Shown here: piece after piece, positions 39,926 through 48,785 of the stretch
Numbering within the stretch: position 1 is the first letter of the stretch
Layout of the letters: the number at the start of each line of letters is the position of its first letter
Assembly (NCBI RefSeq): GCF_003814555.1
Contig: NZ_RKQN01000001.1
Coordinates: 372,001 to 436,000 of the forward strand
Direction: 5' to 3'
Origin: Vulcaniibacterium tengchongense
GTDB lineage: Bacteria; Pseudomonadota; Gammaproteobacteria; Xanthomonadales; Xanthomonadaceae
Length of the DNA: 64,000 bases
Made by a program: the position numbers and the translations under genes
Notes under the pieces: model-generated
Told to the model about the DNA's origin: nothing
What the model saw: the letters and a program-made list of their open reading frames with translations, nothing else
The model's database searches: none

Positions 39926-41419
39926 ATGACAGATCCCGCCCCGGCCGCGCTTCCGCGCCTGAACGACCTCGCCCTGGCCTCGCTGCCCGCCCGCGTCGCC
40001 CGGCCGGCCTACGACCGCAGCCGCACCCGCATCGGCATCGTCCACCTCGGCGCCGGGGCGTTCCATCGCGCGCACCAGGCGGTGTACGTGGACGAGCTGC
40101 TTGCCGACGACCCGGACTGGGCGATCTGCGCCGTGTCGCTGCACAGCCCCGGCGTGCGCGACGCGCTGCGGCCCCAGGACGGCCTGTACGCGCTGGCGCT
40201 GCTCGGCGAGGAAACGGAACTGCGCGTGATTGGCGCGATCCGCGAGGTGCTGTTCGCGCGCGAGCAGCGCGAAGCGGTACTGGCGCGCCTGGCCGATCCG
40301 GCGGTGCGGCTGGTCACGCTGACGATCACCGAGAAGGGCTATTGCCTGGCCGGCGACGGCCTGGACTTCGCCCATCCGGAGGTCGTCCGCGACCTGGCGC
40401 AGCCCGAAGCGCCGAGCGGCGCCATCGGCCATATCGTCGCCGGCCTGCGCGCGCGCCATCGGCAGGGCCTCGAGCCCTACACCGTGCTCAGCTGCGACAA
40501 CCTGGCCGACAACGGCGGCAAGCTGCGCCGGGCCGTGCTGCAATACGCCCGCCGCATCGACGCGGCGCTCGCCGACTGGATCGAGCGCGAAGTCGCGTTC
40601 CCGCGCTCGATGGTCGACAGCATCACGCCGGCGACCGACGACGCCCTGCGCGAGTGCGTGGCCGCGCAACTGGGCTGCCGCGACGCCTGGCCGGTGCAGC
40701 GCGAGCCGTACGCGCAGTGGGTGATCGAGGATGACTTCCGCAACGGACGTCCCGCGTTCGAGCGCGCCGGCGCGACGATCAGCGACGACATCGCCGGCTA
40801 CGACCGCGCCAAGCTGCGCCTGCTCAACGCGCCGCATTCGACGCTGGCCTACCTCGGTGCGCTGCTGGGCCTGGAGACGGTGGCCGAGGCGATGGCGCAT
40901 CCGCCGCTGGCCGGCTTCGTCGAGCGACTGATGCGCGGGCACATCGCCCCCCATCTCGCGGCGCCGCGCGGCTTCGACGCCCAGGCCTACGCGGGCGCGA
41001 TCCTGCTGCGCTTCCGCAACCCGGCGATCCGCCACCGCCTGCTGCAGATCGCCCAGGACGGCTCGCAGAAGATCCCCGTACGCCTGCTCGGCACCATCGC
41101 CGACGCGCTCGCCGCCGGCCGCCCGGTCGAGCCGCTGTGCCTGCCGGTGGCGGCGTGGCTGCACTTCGTGCGCCGCCAGGCGCAGGCCGGCATCGCCCTG
41201 GCCGATCCGCTCGCCCCCGCGCTGTCGGCCATCGGCCGCGCCGCCACCGGCGAAGCCGCGGGCGACGTGCCGGCGTTCCTGGCCCTGGACGCCGTGTTCG
41301 CGCCGCTGTCGTCGGACGCGCGGTTCGCGCAGGCGCTGCGCATCGCCTATGCCGCGCTCGGCGACGGCGGCGCCGCGGCGGTGGAGCGGGCGCTCGCCGC
41401 TTCCGCCGCGGCGCAGTAG
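39926..41419 (+). CDS. uxuB: Fructuronate reductase (mannitol dehydrogenase family)
   Basis: NADH-dependent reductase converting D-fructuronate to D-mannonate. The 497-residue product has the long-chain mannitol-dehydrogenase fold: Rossmann start RIGIVHLGAGAFHRAHQAVYVDEL (outline), substrate motif FPRSMVDSITPATDD, and the catalytic lysine in DGSQKIPVRLLGT. ATG 39926 has AAGAAAGA upstream. It ends the plus-strand xylan operon, after a 143-bp gap that could hold its own promoter. Mannitol or tagaturonate dehydrogenase are relatives; uxaC and manD in the locus decide for fructuronate. Confidence 0.92.
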   Translation: MTDPAPAALPRLNDLALASLPARVARPAYDRSRTRIGIVHLGAGAFHRAHQAVYVDELLADDPDWAICAVSLHSPGVRDALRPQDGLYALALLGEETELRVIGAIREVLFAREQREAVLARLADPAVRLVTLTITEKGYCLAGDGLDFAHPEVVRDLAQPEAPSGAIGHIVAGLRARHRQGLEPYTVLSCDNLADNGGKLRRAVLQYARRIDAALADWIEREVAFPRSMVDSITPATDDALRECVAAQLGCRDAWPVQREPYAQWVIEDDFRNGRPAFERAGATISDDIAGYDRAKLRLLNAPHSTLAYLGALLGLETVAEAMAHPPLAGFVERLMRGHIAPHLAAPRGFDAQAYAGAILLRFRNPAIRHRLLQIAQDGSQKIPVRLLGTIADALAAGRPVEPLCLPVAAWLHFVRRQAQAGIALADPLAPALSAIGRAATGEAAGDVPAFLALDAVFAPLSSDARFAQALRIAYAALGDGGAAAVERALAASAAAQ

Positions 41420-41449
41420 CGCCGGCCCGGCGCGCCGTCCAGGCCGTGG

Positions 41450-41935
41450 TCAGTGACGCGCCGCGCCGTCCGCCGAGGTCGCGTCGAGCGGGCGCACGGC
41501 GAAACGGACTTCCGTCGTGCCCGCACGGGCGAAGACGAGCCTCATCGCGACCTCCTCGCCGGCGGCGAACCGCCGCCGGGGACCGATCAGCATCAGGTGG
41601 TACCCGCCCGGCTTGAGCTCCACCGTCGCGCCGGCGGGCAGCGCCAGCCCGCCGGCGAGCGGGCGCATGCGCATCACGCCGCGGTCCATGACGACTTCGT
41701 GGATCTCGACCCGTTCCGCCTCCGCGCTCGAAACCGAGAGCAGGCGGTCCGCGGCGTCCCCGGTGTTGCGCAGGGCCATGAACCCGCCCGCGGCAGGGGC
41801 ATGGGGCGCCATCGCGCGCACCCACGGCCGTGCGACCTCGATCGCGCCGACGGCCTGGTGCGGTTCGCGATGGCAGCCGGCGAGCGTGGCGATCGCGATG
41901 GCGGCCCACAGGGCGGCGCCAAGTGCGTGCTTCAT
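41450..41935 (-). CDS. PCu(A)C-family periplasmic copper chaperone, lipoprotein
   Basis: Copper(I)-binding chaperone that delivers copper to periplasmic targets such as cytochrome oxidase. The product is 161 residues from ATG 41935, with a lipoprotein signal (AIAIATLAGCHREP, lipobox LAGC). The family metal motif H(M)X10MX21HXM is visible across EIHEVVMDRGVMRMRPL and PGGYHLMLIGP. It lies downstream of a TonB receptor gene (48-bp gap) on the same strand. It is unrelated to the xylan genes on its left, whose operon ends 30 bp away on the other strand. Confidence 0.9.
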   Translation of the reverse strand: MKHALGAALWAAIAIATLAGCHREPHQAVGAIEVARPWVRAMAPHAPAAGGFMALRNTGDAADRLLSVSSAEAERVEIHEVVMDRGVMRMRPLAGGLALPAGATVELKPGGYHLMLIGPRRRFAAGEEVAMRLVFARAGTTEVRFAVRPLDATSADGAARH

Positions 41936-41983
41936 GTCGGTTCTCCTGGCGATTCCTCTGGATGATGTCGGCATGGCGGCTCC

Positions 41984-44104
41984 TCAGAACCGCAAGCGCA
42001 CTCCGGCGTACACCGAGCGCGGCTCGCCGGCCTGCAGGAGGGCGTCGCCGGCGGCCGCCCGGTCACGCACGTTCAACACGCCGACGTAGGCCTCGTCGAA
42101 CAGGTTCCTCACCTCGCCGAACACCGACCAGCGCCCGCGCTCGAGGCCGGCGCGCAGGCCAAGCAGCCGGTGCGGGCCGACGCGGTAGGCGTTGGCGAAA
42201 TCGGCGTACCGCGCGCCCACCAGGTCGAACGTCGGCCCGGCGAAGAAGCCGCCGGCGCTGCGGAGCATCAGTTCGCCGCGCACCGCGTACTTCGGCGCCC
42301 CGGGCAGATCGTTATCGCCGTAGAAGGGATCGTCCTCGAACGCGAACGCGTTGTACGTCGCGCCGAGCAGCGGTTCGAGACGGTACCCGTCGCCGAGCGG
42401 GAAGCTCGCGCCCACGAGCGCTTCGAGGCCGGCATGGACCGTGCGGCCGACGTTGGTCGACAGGCTCGTGCCGGGCGCGGCGGGATCGTCGACGGACAGG
42501 ATCTCGTCGCGGATGCGCGCGTGGTACACCGAGACGTCCCAGCGCCAGCCGGGTCGGCCGGCGAGCGCGGCGGTACTGCCGCGCAGGCCCGCCTCGACCA
42601 CGGTGCCGCGCATCGCGTCCAGCGTGCGGCCGTCGGCGCGCACGTCGTCCTCCAGTTCGAACGTGGTCGGGGCCTCGTAAAGCCGGCTGATGCTGGCGAA
42701 CGCTTCGCTGCCGGGGCGCAGCGCGTAGATCGCGCCGAGGCGCGGATTGAACGCGGCGTAGTCGTCGCGCGGATGGCGCAGGGCGCCGTCGGCCAGGCGG
42801 GTCGTGCGCACGTCGCGGCCGGCCAGGACGCCTTGCGCGCCGTACACCAGGGTCCAATCGGGCGCGAACCTCCAGCGGTCCACCAGGAACACTTCGACGC
42901 TGTCGGACCGGTTGTCGACGGCCTCGGTCCGGCCGTTGCGGCGGCCGGCGAGATTGCGGAAGTTGCCGCCGCGCTCGCGCGTGTCGGCGAGGTTGACGCC
43001 GGCCAGCACGTCGTGGTCGCCGGTGCGGACGTTGTAGCGGAGCATGCCGCCGAGCGTGCGCTGCCCGGTGTTCTTGAGCAGGCTGAAGACTTCCACCGGC
43101 GGATTGGGGCCGGCGCCGTCGAAGTCGACCATGACCCGGTCGACGATCGGGTGGTAGAGGTCCTGGTCCTCGTAGGACAGGCCGAACTCGAGACGGCTGT
43201 CGCCGTCGAGGACCCACGTGCCCTTGGCGGCCAGGCGGTCGGTGCGCACGTTCAACTGGAAGTTGCCGGTGATCGCGGCGGGCTGGGCCTGCATCGGGTC
43301 GGCGTCGAACTGCGCGCGGGTCAACGGCCCGGCCAGCTGCTCGTCGTTGTCGATGTGGGTGGCGAACAGCCGCAGGTCGAAACGATCCGAGACGCGCCAG
43401 CCTGCGTTCGCGTACAGGCCGACGCGGTCCTGTCGGCTGTGCGCGCGGTAGCCGTCGCGGCCCAGCGCTTCCAGCGTCACCAGCCCGTCGAAGTCGCCGG
43501 CGGCGCCGCCGGCGGTCAGCCGGCCGCCGAGCCGGCCATGGCTGCCGCCGTGGACGAAGACCTGCATCGGCGGGCTGTTGCGCGCGGTCGGCGAGAGGAA
43601 ATCGATCGCGCCGCCGAGATTGCTGGCGCCGTAGGTCAGCGCGTTGGCGCCGCGCGCCACCACGACCTCGCGCGCTGCGAGCGGATCCGGGAAGCGATTG
43701 TGGTTGCTGCCGTCGGCCGTGGTGACCGGAAGACCGTCCTGGAACAGCTTGATGCCGTTGCTGTCGTACTGGGTGGCGTCGAGGTTGGAGCCGCGGCTGG
43801 AGATGAAGATCGCATCGCCGCCGGTTCCGCTGACGGCCCAGACGCCGGGCACGTAGCGCAGGGCGTCCGCCATCTGCACGACGGCGCGTTCGTGGAAGGC
43901 GTCGCCGTCGACGATGCTGACGCCGCCGGGCGTGAGCGAGCGTTCGGCTTCGGCCGCCGCCGGCCTGGCCGAGCGGACCTGGATCGTGTCCAGCGTCGTC
44001 GCGTCGGGCGGCGCCGCGGCGTGGACGGCAAGGGGCGAACAGGCCGTGGCGACGGCCACGGCCCAGCGCGACGCGCGCGGCATCGCGATCGAAAGGATCG
44101 ACAT
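41984..44104 (-). CDS. TonB-dependent receptor, probable copper (OprC/NosA-like) type
   Basis: Outer-membrane beta-barrel of 706 residues. A signal peptide (AVAVATACSPLAVHAAAPP) is followed by a TonB box region (TLDTIQVRSAR), the plug (ADALRYVPGVWAVSG, IFISSRGSNLD) and a 22-strand barrel ending in the required aromatic, VRLRF. Association with a PCu(A)C chaperone and a DUF2946 protein points to copper or another metal rather than a siderophore or glycan. The substrate assignment is an inference from neighbours, since the ligand-binding residues of OprC could not be aligned here. Confidence 0.88.
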   Translation of the reverse strand: MSILSIAMPRASRWAVAVATACSPLAVHAAAPPDATTLDTIQVRSARPAAAEAERSLTPGGVSIVDGDAFHERAVVQMADALRYVPGVWAVSGTGGDAIFISSRGSNLDATQYDSNGIKLFQDGLPVTTADGSNHNRFPDPLAAREVVVARGANALTYGASNLGGAIDFLSPTARNSPPMQVFVHGGSHGRLGGRLTAGGAAGDFDGLVTLEALGRDGYRAHSRQDRVGLYANAGWRVSDRFDLRLFATHIDNDEQLAGPLTRAQFDADPMQAQPAAITGNFQLNVRTDRLAAKGTWVLDGDSRLEFGLSYEDQDLYHPIVDRVMVDFDGAGPNPPVEVFSLLKNTGQRTLGGMLRYNVRTGDHDVLAGVNLADTRERGGNFRNLAGRRNGRTEAVDNRSDSVEVFLVDRWRFAPDWTLVYGAQGVLAGRDVRTTRLADGALRHPRDDYAAFNPRLGAIYALRPGSEAFASISRLYEAPTTFELEDDVRADGRTLDAMRGTVVEAGLRGSTAALAGRPGWRWDVSVYHARIRDEILSVDDPAAPGTSLSTNVGRTVHAGLEALVGASFPLGDGYRLEPLLGATYNAFAFEDDPFYGDNDLPGAPKYAVRGELMLRSAGGFFAGPTFDLVGARYADFANAYRVGPHRLLGLRAGLERGRWSVFGEVRNLFDEAYVGVLNVRDRAAAGDALLQAGEPRSVYAGVRLRF

Positions 44105-44177
44105 GGGAACACTCCGGAAAGCAGTGAACGCGCGCGGCGGTGACGCCGCGCGCGGAACGTGGGACCGGCTTTCGGAG

Positions 44178-44639
44178 TCAGCGAGGCGGGCCTTGCGAGC
44201 CCAGTGCCGGAACGGGCGGCGCGAGCGGCGGCGCGGCGGCGACGCGGACCGACCACGGCGCGAGCGGCGCCGGCCCCAGCAGCAGCTGCGGCACGGACGC
44301 GCTCGTCAGGCTCGACAGCAGCGGGCAATAGGCGCAGTCGTGGCGCGCATGGCCGTCGTGCGGCGCGGGCGCTTCGCCGGGCTCGTCCGGCGTCGGCACG
44401 GCCATGTGCGGCCTGTGGTGCGCATGCCCGGCGCCGGCCATTCCCGCCAGGTGCAAGCCGTGCTCGGCCCGGGCCATGCCCGGCATGGAGCCGGCGGCCG
44501 GCGCGTGCGCGGCGCCTAGCCTCTCCGACGGCAGGGCGAAGCCGCTGCCGAATTGCCGGCCCACGGTCGGCATCGCGACCAGCAGCAGCATCGCCACGAG
44601 GGCGAGGCAGGCCAGGGCGCGGGAGCAGGCACGGGACAC
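44178..44639 (-). CDS. DUF2946 family, His/Met-rich exported protein
   Basis: Small protein of 153 residues with an N-terminal membrane or signal segment (ALACLALVAMLLLVAMPTVG), a central stretch rich in His and Met (AGMAGAGHAHHRPHM, PHDGHARHDCAYCPLL) and a hydrophobic C-terminal part. The CAYCPL motif is the hallmark of DUF2946 proteins, which usually sit beside copper-related TonB receptors. A metal-sensing or metal-shuttling role is likely but unproven. Translation appears to start at GTG 44639. It precedes the TonB receptor gene by 73 bp, so the three genes form one copper-handling unit. Confidence 0.82.
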   Translation of the reverse strand: MSRACSRALACLALVAMLLLVAMPTVGRQFGSGFALPSERLGAAHAPAAGSMPGMARAEHGLHLAGMAGAGHAHHRPHMAVPTPDEPGEAPAPHDGHARHDCAYCPLLSSLTSASVPQLLLGPAPLAPWSVRVAAAPPLAPPVPALGSQGPPR

Positions 44640-44777
44640 CGGCGCATTATCCCAGGCCGACGTCGCACCGGGGTGAGCCGCGCCGGCGCGCGCGGCGGCG
44701 ATGCGGCGGGCAGGCCGGCATTCCTCGCGCCGGGCAGCCGGCGGGGGCGTCGGGCCCGCCGGCAGGTGGAGGAGGCG

Positions 44778-45095
44778 CTAGTGCGCCAGCTTCAGCGTGG
44801 CCACGCCGGCGACGATCAGCGCGACGCCGAGATAGCGCGCGAACGATGCCGGGTCGCCGTAGTAGAGAACGCCGACCAGGAAGGTGCCGGCGGCGCCGAT
44901 CCCGGTCCACACCGCGTACGCGGTGCCGATCGGGATCGTCCGCTGCGCCATCCAGAGCAGCAGTCCGCTCAGGCCCATGAAGAAGACCGCCACCGCCACG
45001 CCCGGCCAGCGCGTCGCCGGGGCCTGGGCCATCTTGAGGCCGATCGGCCAGCCGATCTCGAAAAGACCGGCCAGTACGAGATAGATCCAACTCAT
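44778..45095 (-). CDS. sugE: SMR efflux protein SugE (guanidinium/quaternary ammonium exporter)
   Basis: Four-helix proton-coupled antiporter of 105 residues. The essential glutamate E13 is in LFEIGWPIGLK, and the Gdx/SugE subtype signature TAYAVWTGIGAAGTF is present, distinguishing it from EmrE. This group exports guanidinium and small hydrophobic cations. ATG 45095 lies 44 bp after the tetR stop, so there is no room for a guanidine riboswitch; control appears to be by the TetR protein. TAG ends the gene. Confidence 0.92.
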   Translation of the reverse strand: MSWIYLVLAGLFEIGWPIGLKMAQAPATRWPGVAVAVFFMGLSGLLLWMAQRTIPIGTAYAVWTGIGAAGTFLVGVLYYGDPASFARYLGVALIVAGVATLKLAH

Positions 45096-45139
45096 TTTCG
45101 TCTCCAGTGCGGGGAATCGAGGCAAGCGCGCACGCGGCG

Positions 45140-45736
45140 CTATGCGCGGCTCTTGCCGGCACGCGGGCCGCCGCCGGCCCTGGCTTTCCTTTCGCGCTCC
45201 GGGAGCAGCCCGGCGATGTCGTCGAAGTGCCGCTCCCATTCGCGCCGCGTCATCGAGACGAGCCCGAAGTGCCGCAGGAAGAACAGTCCTTCGGTCGCCA
45301 GGAAGGCCAGCCGCGCCCGGACGGCTTCCGGTCCGTCCAGCGCCTTCAGGTCGCCGAAGCGCTCGGCGTACCAGTCGCGCGCCCACGCCAGGTTGTCCGG
45401 GGACTGCAGAAGGGCCGCGAGCAGCGCGGCGGCCCGGGCGTTCGCCGCGTCGTCGGCCTCGGCGGTGCTCCGCACGTGGGCGCGCACCCGGTCGCGCGCG
45501 GTCGAACCGGGGCCGGAAAGGCGTGCGACGTCCGCGTCGTACAGCGCGCCCCAGCGCCGCAGCAGCGCCTCGATCAGCGCTTCCTTGCTGGCGAAGCACG
45601 ACTGGATGCCGCCCTTGGTGACGCCGGCCGCCGCCGCCACGGACTCGAAGGTCAGCCCGGCGGCGCCCGTTTCGGCGATCACGGCCTCGGCGGCTTCCAG
45701 CACCTTGTCGCGGTCGATGGTCTTGCGGCGGCCCAT
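45140..45736 (-). CDS. TetR-family transcription regulator
   Basis: Repressor-type regulator of 198 residues. The N-terminal helix-turn-helix is LTFESVAAAAGVTKGGIQSCF (in outline, about 28-50), and the C-terminal ligand domain is the TetR_C type of AcrR/QacR relatives. It is cotranscribed with sugE and has an elaborate inverted repeat just upstream (45747-45787), so it probably represses itself and sugE until a cationic compound binds. ATG 45736 is clear. Confidence 0.92.
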   Translation of the reverse strand: MGRRKTIDRDKVLEAAEAVIAETGAAGLTFESVAAAAGVTKGGIQSCFASKEALIEALLRRWGALYDADVARLSGPGSTARDRVRAHVRSTAEADDAANARAAALLAALLQSPDNLAWARDWYAERFGDLKALDGPEAVRARLAFLATEGLFFLRHFGLVSMTRREWERHFDDIAGLLPERERKARAGGGPRAGKSRA

Positions 45737-45746
45737 GTCCGGTTCC

Positions 45747-45787
45747 AGTACGCTCGTATTGGTATCGTAAACGAATACGCTCGTACT
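45747..45787. promoter_or_regulatory. Inverted-repeat operator upstream of tetR-sugE
   Basis: Arms AGTACGCTCGTATT (45747-45760) and AATACGCTCGTACT (45774-45787) face each other symmetrically except for the central CT of each arm, so each arm is itself a near palindrome (TACG-CT-CGTA). A smaller TCGT-AA-ACGA lies in the middle. It begins 10 bp from the tetR start codon, the expected place for an autoregulatory operator bound by two dimers. Confidence 0.8.
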
Positions 45788-45838
45788 CGAAACAAGCCGG
45801 CGCCGCCGGGTGGATGCGCGCGCCGCTGGCCGGGGCCG

Positions 45839-46491
45839 TCAATCGTCGCGGGCCTCGGGCGCATTGACCGCCCGCTGGGCGGCGAACGCGCGCCGGTACG
45901 CGGGTCGCGCTTCGCCGCGGGCGACGTAGGCGCTCAGGCCGGGAAACTCGTCCAGGATGCCGGAGGGCCTCAGCCGCAGGAGCACCGACACCCTCATCAG
46001 GTTGCCCGCGCCGAACGCGCCCTCCAGCCAGTCCGCGTCGCCCAGGCGGGCCGAGAGTTGGCCGAGCCGGCGGCGAATCCGGTCCGCGACCAGCGGCAGG
46101 CGTTCCCGGGCCCAGGGTTTGTCGCCTTCCTCGAACTTGGCGACGATGAGATCGAGGATCGGCGGTTCCACGGTATCGAGCGCCGCGAACATCCGGGCGA
46201 TCGCGCGCGCCCGCGCGTGGGCGTCGTCCGGCAGCAGGCCCGGATGGCGTTGGGCGAGATGCAGGACGATCGCCCCGGTTTCGAACAGGACGAGATCGCC
46301 CTGCTCGAAGGTCGGAATCTGGCCGAAGGGATGCAGCGCAGATGCGCGGGTTCCTTCATCGCGCGGAACGGAACGAGGCGGACCGCGTACGGCTGGCCCA
46401 CCTCTTCCAGCGCCCAGCGCACCCGCGTGTCGCGCGCCAGCCGCATGCCGCCGTCGGGCGACCGTTCGAACGCGGTGATGGTGATCGTCAT
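45839..46491 (-). pseudogene. Glutathione S-transferase gene with a frameshift
   Basis: The N-terminal thioredoxin-like half starts at ATG 46491 (MTITITAFERSPDGGMRLARD, outline; WALEEVGQPYAVRLVPFRAMKEPAHL) and continues correctly only in another frame from about 46340 (LHPFGQIPTFEQGDLVLFETGAIVLHLAQRHPG, in outline), which leads into the helical C-terminal domain (MFAALDTVEPPILDLIVAKFEEG, outline) to the stop at 45839. One missing base near 46336-46342 explains it; restoring one base would give a normal 217-residue GST. It may be a real pseudogene or a sequencing error. A GGAG lies before the start, suggesting that it was recently functional. Confidence 0.85.
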
Positions 46492-46727
46492 CGTCCTGCT
46501 CCTGGTGGCGGATGCGGGTCGCCCGTCTTCATCAGGGCGATGAACGGCCGGCGCGAATTCGACGCGGGCGGTCGCTACGCGGTCGAGCGCCGGGCGCAGG
46601 GCGGAAGCCGGAGGGGGCCGGGCGCGGGCTTGTGCACGGCGAGTCGGAAGGCGCGCGTCCGCACGATGGTCGGACGGCGCGGCGACGGCGGCCGACACGC
46701 GCCCTCTCGCGCAGGCGGGCACTCGGC

Positions 46728-48080
46728 TCAGCCGGTCGCAACGACGAACCTCGCCCCCGGCTCGCAGCCCGGGTCCAGCGCGATCGTCCATCCATGCGCC
46801 AGGCAGATCTCCAGGCAGATCGCCAGGCCCAGGCCGGCGCCTTCGCCGTCCCGGGACCCGCCGCGCCAGAAGCGTTCGAACAGTTTTGGCCGATCCGCGG
46901 GCGCAACCCCGGGGCCGAGGTCCTGCACGGCGAAGCCGTCCGGCCGCACCTCCACCCGCACCGCGCTGCCAGGCGGGGCGTGGTGGATGGCGTTCTCCAG
47001 CAGGTTCTTGGCCAACACGAACACGGCGGACGGGTCGGCCTCGACGGTAGTGCCCTCGTCGGCGCGGGCGTCCAGTTCGATGGCCACGCCATGCCGTTCC
47101 GCGAGGCGACCGAGGTAGTCCGCCGCATCCGCAAGCACGGGCCTCAGTTGCAGCGGGGCGAAGACATAGTTGTGCCCTTCGCTGACCTCGGCCAGGTGCA
47201 GCAGCTGGTTGACCTGGCGCGCCATCACCGCGGTGTCGCGCAGCAGGAGCCGAGGGTCGGCGGCGCCGCCGAGTTCGATCTCGGCCTGCAGCAGCGCCAG
47301 CGGGGTCTTCAGTTCGTGGGCGGCGGCGGCCAGGAACTCCTGCTGCACGCGGTAGCCGTTCTCCAGCCGCGCCAGGGCGGCGTTGAAGGCGTCGATCAGC
47401 GGCGCGATCTCGCCGGGCACGTCGCCGCGGTGCAGGCGCATGGCGAGGTTGCGCGGGCCTATCCCGACGGCGACCTCGGACGCGCGACGGATCGGCCGCA
47501 CCGTGCGCCGTATGGTGACGTACACCGCCACGCCGAAGACGAGCAGCGCCAGCGCCCCGGTGACCGCGCCGGCTCTCAGGTACAGCTTGCTGGCGTACGA
47601 GTCGAGCATGGTGACGAGGCGGCGGCTTTGCGCGACCTGGATCTCGTAGTCGCGGCCCGCATGCGCGACCGTCGCGCGCGCGACCTGCAGGACGATCCCA
47701 TCGGCGCCTTCCTGCACGGCGCGGATGCGCGGGCCCGCCGCCGTGCCGGCCAGCGCGTCCAGGGCGGGGCCGGGGCGGCTCTGGGCCAGCACGTTCCCCT
47801 CGGCGTCGAGGACGCGATAGGCCGCGTCGCCGGGGAGACCGTCGTAGAAGTTGGCTTGCTCCGGATGCAGCTCGATGCGCATGCGCCCGGCGCGATCCAC
47901 GCGCATGCCGTCGCGCACGTTCCGGATGTCTGCGTCCAACTCGGCACGCAGCAGCGCGGCGGTCGAGTGCGGGTACACCAGCGCGATCATCACCGCGGCC
48001 GCGGCGCCGGTGGCCAGCAGCATCGCCACCACCGTGGCCAGAATCAGCCGGCCGGCCAGGCTATGGGGCAGGATCGGCAT
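46728..48080 (-). CDS. Sensor histidine kinase
   Basis: Membrane-bound two-component kinase of 450 residues, in the QseC/PmrB-like class. Two transmembrane helices (about 10-35 and 170-190) flank a periplasmic sensor domain of about 135 residues; a HAMP region follows, then the phosphoacceptor H255 in AAAAHELKTPLALL, the N-box NLLENAIHHAPPG and the G-box GAGLGLAICLEICLAHG. Its start overlaps the response-regulator stop by 20 bp. The signal is unknown; a neighbouring MipA-type outer-membrane protein suggests an envelope or cationic-stress cue. Confidence 0.92.
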   Translation of the reverse strand: MPILPHSLAGRLILATVVAMLLATGAAAAVMIALVYPHSTAALLRAELDADIRNVRDGMRVDRAGRMRIELHPEQANFYDGLPGDAAYRVLDAEGNVLAQSRPGPALDALAGTAAGPRIRAVQEGADGIVLQVARATVAHAGRDYEIQVAQSRRLVTMLDSYASKLYLRAGAVTGALALLVFGVAVYVTIRRTVRPIRRASEVAVGIGPRNLAMRLHRGDVPGEIAPLIDAFNAALARLENGYRVQQEFLAAAAHELKTPLALLQAEIELGGAADPRLLLRDTAVMARQVNQLLHLAEVSEGHNYVFAPLQLRPVLADAADYLGRLAERHGVAIELDARADEGTTVEADPSAVFVLAKNLLENAIHHAPPGSAVRVEVRPDGFAVQDLGPGVAPADRPKLFERFWRGGSRDGEGAGLGLAICLEICLAHGWTIALDPGCEPGARFVVATG

Positions 48081-48768
48081 GGCGCAGCGCGAATCCCTGG
48101 TGACGGACGTTGACCACGGACAGCGCGGAGCCGACCGCGTCCAGCTTGCGCCGCAGGCGGTGCAGGGCGACGTCCAGCGCGTTGGGGGTGACGGCGTCGC
48201 TGACGCCCCAGGCGGCGGCCTCCAGGGTCGTGCGGCGGACGACCTCGCCGGCCGCGCGCACCAGGCAGATGAGGATCTGCAGTTCGGCCGGCGCCAAGGC
48301 CGCGCTCCGGCCGCCGCAGGCCACCGAGGCGCCCTCGGGGACGACCACCAGATCGCCGTGGGCCGGGTGCAGTGCGCGCACCTCCAACGGCCGCCGCATC
48401 AGTGCCCGCACGCGGGCGACCAGCTCTTCCATGGCGAAGGGCTTGGGCAGGTAGTCGTCGGCCCCGGCCTCCAACCCGGCGACGCGGTCGTGCAGCGCGT
48501 CGCGCGCGGTCAGCATCAGGCACGGCAACCGATGGCCGGCGGCGCGCAGGCGTTGCACCAGTTCCAGGCCGTCACCGTCGGACAGGCCGCGATCCACCAC
48601 CGCCAGCGCATAGTCGCCGTGGCTCAGGCCATGCCAGGCGGTGGCCTGGCTGGGAAACACGTCCACCGCCACGCCGGCTGCCGCCAACCCGCGTTGCACG
48701 AGCGATGCCAGACGCTGGTGGTCTTCGATCAGGGCGATGCGTTGGGAGAGGCGGGCGGTCTGCGGCAC
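48061..48768 (-). CDS. OmpR/PhoB-family response regulator
   Basis: 235 residues: receiver domain with acidic pocket IEDH, phosphoacceptor D59 in LAVVDRGLSDGDG and conserved lysine in YLPKPFAMEEL, followed by a winged-helix domain ending in NALDVALHRLRRKLDAVGS and VRHQGFAL. The start is taken as GTG 48768, 17 bp after the mipA-like gene; no strong ribosome site is visible, so the exact start is uncertain. It is translationally overlapped with the kinase gene, forming a mipA-RR-HK operon. QseB/PmrA/TctD-type proteins are the nearest in layout. Confidence 0.9.
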   Translation of the reverse strand: MPQTARLSQRIALIEDHQRLASLVQRGLAAAGVAVDVFPSQATAWHGLSHGDYALAVVDRGLSDGDGLELVQRLRAAGHRLPCLMLTARDALHDRVAGLEAGADDYLPKPFAMEELVARVRALMRRPLEVRALHPAHGDLVVVPEGASVACGGRSAALAPAELQILICLVRAAGEVVRRTTLEAAAWGVSDAVTPNALDVALHRLRRKLDAVGSALSVVNVRHQGFALRHADPAP

Positions 48769-48785
48769 GGGGAGACGATCGGAAG

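Noticed and set aside
45096-45139. Guanidine riboswitch before sugE
   Set aside because: Only 44 bp separate tetR and sugE, too short for a known guanidine riboswitch.
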